Shown here piece after piece: positions 58,761-64,000 of a stretch of DNA of 64,000 nucleotides. Position 1 is the first letter of the stretch. Every line of letters begins with the position of its first letter. The position numbers and the translations under genes are program-made. Source of the stretch: Cannabis sativa (lineage: Eukaryota; Streptophyta; Magnoliopsida; Rosales; Cannabaceae); contig NC_083610.1 in assembly GCF_029168945.1 (NCBI RefSeq), forward strand, positions 71,601,580 to 71,665,579, written 5' to 3'. A model generated the notes under the pieces. The model had not been told where the DNA came from. It saw nothing but the letters and a program-made list of their open reading frames with translations, and made no database searches.

Positions 58761-61700
58761 TGTTGTATACCGAAATGGTACGTTTTACATTTATCAAGTC
58801 GCAAGCGCACAAATCTTTATTGTAGTATGGAGATTGTGAAGAACGAGGTCGAACCCATGGGAATTGCGTGAGATCGAAGAAAATACTAATTTAATCTAAG
58901 GTAATAAAACTCTAACCTAGTCCCGAAAATAGTGAGGTTTTTGGTAATAAAATAAAATAAAATATTTAAACAGTAAAAAATGACAGTAATAGATATTTTC
59001 AGTAATATTTGGGATATTATTAAGGGTTCAGAATCCACTTAAGTGTATATAAAAATATTTATGTTTATATTGATTCTCATAATTTAACCAGTAATCAAAC
59101 AAATTATTTTCTAATAAAAAAATAGATTTTCCTTCGCTTTAAAATTATAACTTCTAAGCATTAAATGTGAAACAATTTAATGTAAATACAAAAAATCAAA
59201 GAATATTATTTTTAATAAAATGTAGAACCAAGCATTAATAATTTCAAACTATCAAAAATACGTGATATTAAAGATGAAAGAAAATTATTTTAAGAAGCGA
59301 AAATCATAAGCATATATTGTACTGAGAATCAAAATAAAAATAAATACTTAATTAAATACACTACGTTTCATCGTCCACCTTAATAATAAGGGAACTTAGA
59401 AACCCATAAGAAAATTAACTAAGAAAAGCGGTAAACTAACTGAGCGTTTTCTCTGGATTTTTCTGTCTGAAACTCTGAAACTGTAACTGAATTCTAAAAA
59501 CCTAAGCTTCTATTTATAGAAGGGTAGAAGGACTAATGTGCAATTAAACTTATTACAAATTGCAAGTGGGTAAAAATGTAATTAAAATAACATAATTCGG
59601 AGTGCCATGTGTCATTGTCGGATTGGATGCATGTGGACACGTGGAGAGACGAGAGAATGCCACGTGGAAAGTGGCTGAAGCTACTTTGGCCTGAAGAGAA
59701 TCGGACCAGAAGAGAACCACTCGCGCGCCTGGGAAGTGGCGCGCACGCACGGCTAAGGTGAAGCCGTGCGCGTCACGCGCACGTGGGAGCAGAGGGGCTG
59801 CTGGTGCTGGCGGTGGCAGCTGCGGGCGAATGGGAGGAGGCCACGTGGCTGCCTTGTCTGCTGGGAGAGAGAGATTTGGGCCGATTGGGCTTTTTTCTTG
59901 GACTGTTTTGGCTCTTCAAAAATGCCATTTTTCATTGCCTTGGATCACATTTTTACTATTTTTCTTTTTCTTTTCCTTTCTTTTCACAAATGTCATTTTC
60001 TTAATCAAACATAAATAAAATTAAATCCAAATAAAATATTTTCAACACAAAATATATCACAATAATTTAAATGAAAATATTTATTTAAGATCTAATTAAT
60101 TTGTAAAAAACAATGCATTTTCTTAATATTCTTTTTTATTTATTTCTTTCTCTTATTTGTGTCATAAAATGTTATTTTCTTACAAAATTAACTCAACGCT
60201 ATAATATTTTTAAATAAAAATATATTACATTAATTTCATGAAAATATTATATAGAATTAATTTTATTTTGTATTTTTACACTAATAAATATGCATTTTTG
60301 ACTACTTAACACAACCCCCAACTAGCTTATTGCTAGTCCCTAGCAATTCAAGCGGATAACAAAATATTACCAAAATGAACAAATCAAAACAAACTCTGAC
60401 TAATCGAAACAAAATAAAATATTAGTGTAAACTCTAGAAAATACTATATAAAAAAAAATACAATAGATATAATTCCAGATTTTTTGTGTGTGTGTGTTTC
60501 AAATCATATTCTTTGCTTTAATCCATAACACAGATAATATTGAAAAATCTTTAAAGTAAAAAGTCTCAACTCCAAATCCTCACAGGTATTGAAATATTTG
60601 AAAAGAGGAAGGGTTGTCACTCTTGGAGCTGGAAAGATATATTAATTGACGCTCAAATGGATAAAGATTTTTAGGACGAACAATGTAAACAATTATTGAC
60701 CCATAGATAGGTTAACCAAAAAATATTTTGAAATTCAAATGACAAGTTAACTTTCGGGATTTTATTACAATACCTAGAGCCAAAATAAAGAAATAAACAA
60801 CGCTTTTTTTTTTTTATTTCGTGACTAAAATTTACGAAAAATAAACTATAGCAAAGTCTCTTTTGATTGATGATGATATATTATTATTTTTTTTTCTATA
60901 TATATATTATATGCATATATATTTTTACCGATATATATATTTTTTTATTTTGCTAAATGATTAAAACTAAGACATTGCTCTTTATATGATATATATGTAT
61001 TTTTTTTAAGGGCAATATCCACAATAATTATTTACCGTAGCAAAATTTTCTTTGGTATATTTTAAATTTTGACCAAGCTACGCTGATAGAGAAATGTTGC
61101 TCTTGTTTGATTTTTTTTTTATATATATATATATAGTATGTAAGATATTGCTCTTTATATGATATATATGTATTTTTTTAAGGGCAATATCCACAATATA
61201 TATTGTTGACCGAGATTTTCGGCAACTGTTAAAATATGATTATAGTAGTGAGCTGTAAGAAAGCGAGATGAGGATTTTTACGTGGTTGGGGCGTTAATGA
61301 GCCTTAGTCCACGAGTCTTTGTTATTAATGGATGTATTTAATACAGATTCCACACTTGAGGGAAGGTTGTCCTCATAAATACAGAGAATGTTCTTGGTGA
61401 GTATTTGCTCTTCTTGCTTATTTGCAACCCAAGATTCTCGACCCCATTAAATGAGCTTTGAGGGGGTATTTATAGTGTTTTGGTGGGGTAATCCCTAGAA
61501 TTGTTCTTACAAACGTATCTGTAAGTATCCATAAAGTTGGGTATTCCCAATGAATATACCATGGGTGATGCATGGTCAAATCCTTAGGTGCTGTAGGGTT
61601 TTTATGAGGAATGTCCTTTTTGCCTTGTGATTGACGCGACTCTTCGCAGAGTAGACGTCGCTAGACTTAAATGATCATTACTGTGGCGCTGCTGTTTGGG

Positions 61701-62551
61701 GCTTGTGCCGTCAGACTTTATTGCGTGTTACAATCCCAACACGCTTCCTCCCATGCGGCATTAAATGCGACTTGATTGCTCAGGAGAGGCCTGACACATC
61801 CTGGAGAGGCTTCATGCTATGCGAGCTTCCGGGTGTACCTTGTACTCCGGGTGCCTCCTCCGGGACCTATGCCCAGGGTGCTTCCTTGTGGCGTACAAAG
61901 ACTTATCAAATATTTACAAGTTATCTGATCCACGTGTCCCTATTCGACTGGTCCACGTATTTTGGGCGAATTCAGGGGCAACATATATCTTTACTCATTT
62001 TTTTTTTACAAGAGGCAACATGTGATAAGAAAATATAAAGATAATAAATTTACAATTAGGCTCAATTCTAAAAAAAAATATCTCTCTAGTAATTGTCATA
62101 TTTTCAAATTTCAAAAAATGTCGATTTTACCAATTAAGAAGATCAATATATGTTCAAAATATCGTTTTCTCAATTCTCACTTCTCACGAAAAATGAAAGC
62201 TTTTAACTTAAGATTTTTCTCAATTAAATGTGTTAAAAACAATCAAATCATATGTTTGGTTTGTGCAATTTTTACTGGAATTACTATCTAAGTAACTAAA
62301 TATAGTATAAACTAGTCTAACACAATATTTATTTATTCACATAATTAACAGCAGAATTTGACTCAAAATTTTCAAAAAGGTAAGAAATTTATCGAACTTA
62401 ACGTAAGAATATACTCAGTACCCCCAACTAAAATGAGACAGTGTCCTCAATGTCTAAATATGTATATGATAAGAACATGAGATGAGAACTGGAAAAAAAA
62501 ACAGAGAATATGCACAGTGATAGATGTTGATTTTCTAAAAAACAAATGACA
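58761..62551 (-). repeat. Athila LTR (5' LTR in element orientation)
   Basis: 3791 bp, collinear with the other LTR. TATAAATA on the - strand lies at 59511-59518. The GC-rich patch is at about 59710-59870, the embedded solo LTR at 61204-61983. It keeps 55 bp near 59608-59662 that the other LTR has lost between TGCCA repeats. Confidence 0.85.
61204..61983 (-). mobile_element. solo Tat-type LTR embedded in the Athila LTR (copy 2)
   Basis: 780 bp at the same internal position as copy 1, with the same TATAT flanks (61199-61203 and 61984-61988) and only a few base differences. It must have been in the Athila LTR before this insertion, or been copied between LTRs by conversion. Confidence 0.85.
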
Positions 62552-62603
62552 GAGGCCGGGTTGGCCGGGTTTGGGTCAAACCCGGTCAATATGTTCAGCC
62601 CTA

Positions 62604-62632
62604 ATACTGATTGGATTGGATGAACACCCCTA
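62604..62632. mobile_element. fragment 4, right end of the split hAT MITE
   Basis: ATACTGATTGGATTGG then ATGAACACCCCTA, the inverted complement of the TAGGGGTGTTCAT end of the intact MITE at 17744. The left end near 36270 is too decayed to test the 8-bp duplication. Confidence 0.75.
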
Positions 62633-63079
62633 TCAAAGCATCTCTAAAATGGTACTGTCTATTCTTTTAGCTAAAATAGCTAAAAAGTTAAAATATTGGT
62701 TACCACCACCTATAGAAGATTCCACCAGGGATAAGAGACCATTGTCTTTTCTTGGCTTCTTTTTATCATTGTTCCCAAGAATATTGGTCACCACCGCATT
62801 TATTGTTGAAATTATGAATTGTTAGTCTCCCATGAGCCTATGTTCATAAGTTTTGACATAGATTTTGCCCAATTTTTTTTTTTTTTGTATTATTGTCAAC
62901 ACACTCTTAAAAACATAACTCTAGTGTCTCGGACCAAATCAATAAAATATACAGTAGACGTAGTCCCATTACTATCACAACATGGGGTGAACTACTATAA
63001 ATCTTGGTGTCTTATTTACTTTTTGCAGTTTTACTTTATCAAAGTCTAATCAGTGCATTCCTCTATTTTTTTACGATCT
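62633..63079. other. intergenic spacer
   Basis: No gene or complete element is recognised. A T run at 62873-62886 is the only low-complexity feature. Confidence 0.4.
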
Positions 63080-64000
63080 TCTTGGATCAGTTGACAAAAA
63101 ATCGTGTCAACAGCTGGATTATTTAATGCTCCTCCAAAAAACTACACCACCACCAAGAGTGAACACTGATCTAGAAGTAGATTTTCTAGTATCTTTGTCG
63201 ATTGAAAATCAGAATCAATGTATCCATTAAGTTTAAGGTTATTACCTGAATATACTAGTATATAGTCTCTCGTTCTCTTAAGATACTTAAGAATATACTT
63301 CACCGCAATCCAATGTTCCAAACTTAAATTTGACTGGTAACGACTGACAATGCCTACCGCATAACATGTGTCAGATGTAGTACATAATATAGCATATATT
63401 AAGCTCCCTACAGAAGATGCATAAGGATACTTTCTTATGTGCTCTTGCTCTTGAGGTGCCTTACAACATTAATCTTGGCAAAGAGTGATTCCATGTCTGG
63501 TCACCAATTGACCCTTATTGGAATTTTGCATGGAGAACCTTTCAAGTACTTTATCAATATAATTTGCTTAAGAAAGTATCAAGAGCTTGTTCTTCCTATC
63601 TCTTAGGATTTTAATGCCCAGAACATAGCTCGCTTCTCCCAAATTTTTTATTTAGAATATGTCAGCCAACCATTTCTTTACATTTGATAATGTTCCTACA
63701 TCATTCCCAATGAGTAAGATATCATCAATGTAAAGAACTAAGAAAATCACAACCTTCCTTTTGATGTATTTATAAACACATGATTCGCCAATATTTTGTT
63801 CGAATCTATATGTTTTAATAGTTTTATTAAAGGTTAAGTTCAAAGATCTTGATGCTTGTTTTAATCTATATATAGATTTCAACAACTTGCACACCTTTTG
63901 CTCTTGATCCATCTTTTTATACCCTTTTGGTTATTCCATATATATGGTTTCATCAACATTACCATTCAAAAAGGCCATCTTGACGTCTATTTGTCAGATT
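63080..64000 (-). pseudogene. Ty1/copia RT and RNase H fragment, broken, runs off the window
   Basis: Read from 64000 downwards: a VKMAFLNGNVDETIYM block (first RT Asp region), LLKSIYRLKQASRSL, catalytic YIDDILL (about 63725-63745), then after a stop LGEASYVLGIKILRDR, YPYASSVGSLIYAI, AVGIVSRYQSNLSLEHW and YILKYLKRTRDY leading to a decayed RNase H with a GYIDSDFQ segment. Stops near 63943, 63653, 63565 and 63465 and a frameshift near 63200 mark it as dead. It is a different copia lineage from the Sirevirus-type copy. Confidence 0.82.

Larger units (their letters stand above)
52374..62551 (-). mobile_element. Ty3/gypsy element, Athila lineage, deletion derivative with near-identical LTRs
   Basis: Two LTRs (52374-56113 and 58761-62551) flank a 2.65-kb interior read on the - strand: primer-binding site at 58737-58754, then gag, then directly the last codons of integrase. 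Protease, RT, RNase H and most of integrase are absent. The LTRs look about 99% identical by eye, so the insertion is recent. A convincing 5-bp target duplication is not seen (GCGGG left, GAGGC right), and no good polypurine tract abuts the 52374-56113 LTR. Confidence 0.82.
51905..62603. mobile_element. second hAT-type MITE, split by the Athila element
   Basis: Left end TAGGGCTGAACAT at 51905 and right end ATGTTCAGCCCTA ending at 62603 are perfect inverted repeats. The flanks GTGCTGAT and ATACTGAT are an 8-bp duplication with two G/A changes. Its own sequence is 51905-52373 and 62552-62603, with ACCGGGTTT/AAACCCGGT sub-terminal repeats; the rest is the inserted Athila element. A partial copy starts at 40537 inside the duplicated flank. 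Confidence 0.8.

Overview
This is nuclear DNA of a flowering plant, most likely a eudicot. It is very AT-rich, has two intron-containing plant genes, and is otherwise dominated by plant-type Ty1/copia and Ty3/gypsy LTR retrotransposons, small terminal-inverted-repeat elements and a tRNA-like SINE. The species cannot be named from the sequence alone. No rRNA gene, functional tRNA gene or CRISPR array was seen.

Two cellular genes are supported. On the + strand at 7612-10189 lies an EIN3-binding F-box gene (EBF1/EBF2 type), which in ethylene signalling targets EIN3/EIL transcription factors for degradation. It has a 25-nt first coding exon, one 661-bp intron, upstream ATGs in the leader and a long 3' UTR studded with poly-U tracts. 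On the - strand at 30400-33412 lies an eight-coding-exon gene for a TPX2-domain, WVD2-like microtubule-associated protein of 454 residues, with an extra intron in its 5' UTR. The two genes face away from the retroelement-rich DNA between them and show no functional link.

Layout: 1-2.9 kb, the 3' end of a Ty1/copia element running into an antisense copia gag relic. 2.9-7.4 kb, intergenic DNA with an Emigrant-like MITE, a SINE, a G-rich repeat and a foldback. 7.4-11.1 kb, the EBF gene. 11.1-17.6 kb, intergenic DNA with foldback and Mutator-like elements. 17.6-26.9 kb, a Sirevirus-type copia element with an envelope-like ORF, a hAT MITE in its 5' LTR and a 1.9-kb solo LTR inside its reverse transcriptase. 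26.9-30.3 kb, repeats. 30.4-34.4 kb, the WVD2-like gene. 34.4-62.6 kb, a deep nest of insertions. 63.1-64 kb, a decayed antisense copia RT/RNase H.

The nest at 36-62.6 kb can be read as layers. A roughly 0.6-kb hAT-type MITE, sister to the intact copy at 17744-18351, was split by a Mutator-like element (36510-38266), a second TIR element (38287-39431), a Tat-lineage Ty3/gypsy element (39705-51807) and another hAT MITE (51905-62603). That last MITE was itself split by an Athila-lineage element (52374-62551). Three details stand out. The 5' end of the Tat element carries a copy of its own 3' LTR-flank junction. The Tat element has an antisense ORF region after integrase. Both Athila LTRs contain the same solo Tat-type LTR, in the sense orientation, bounded by a TATAT duplication. 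Comparisons were made by eye, so identity levels are approximate.
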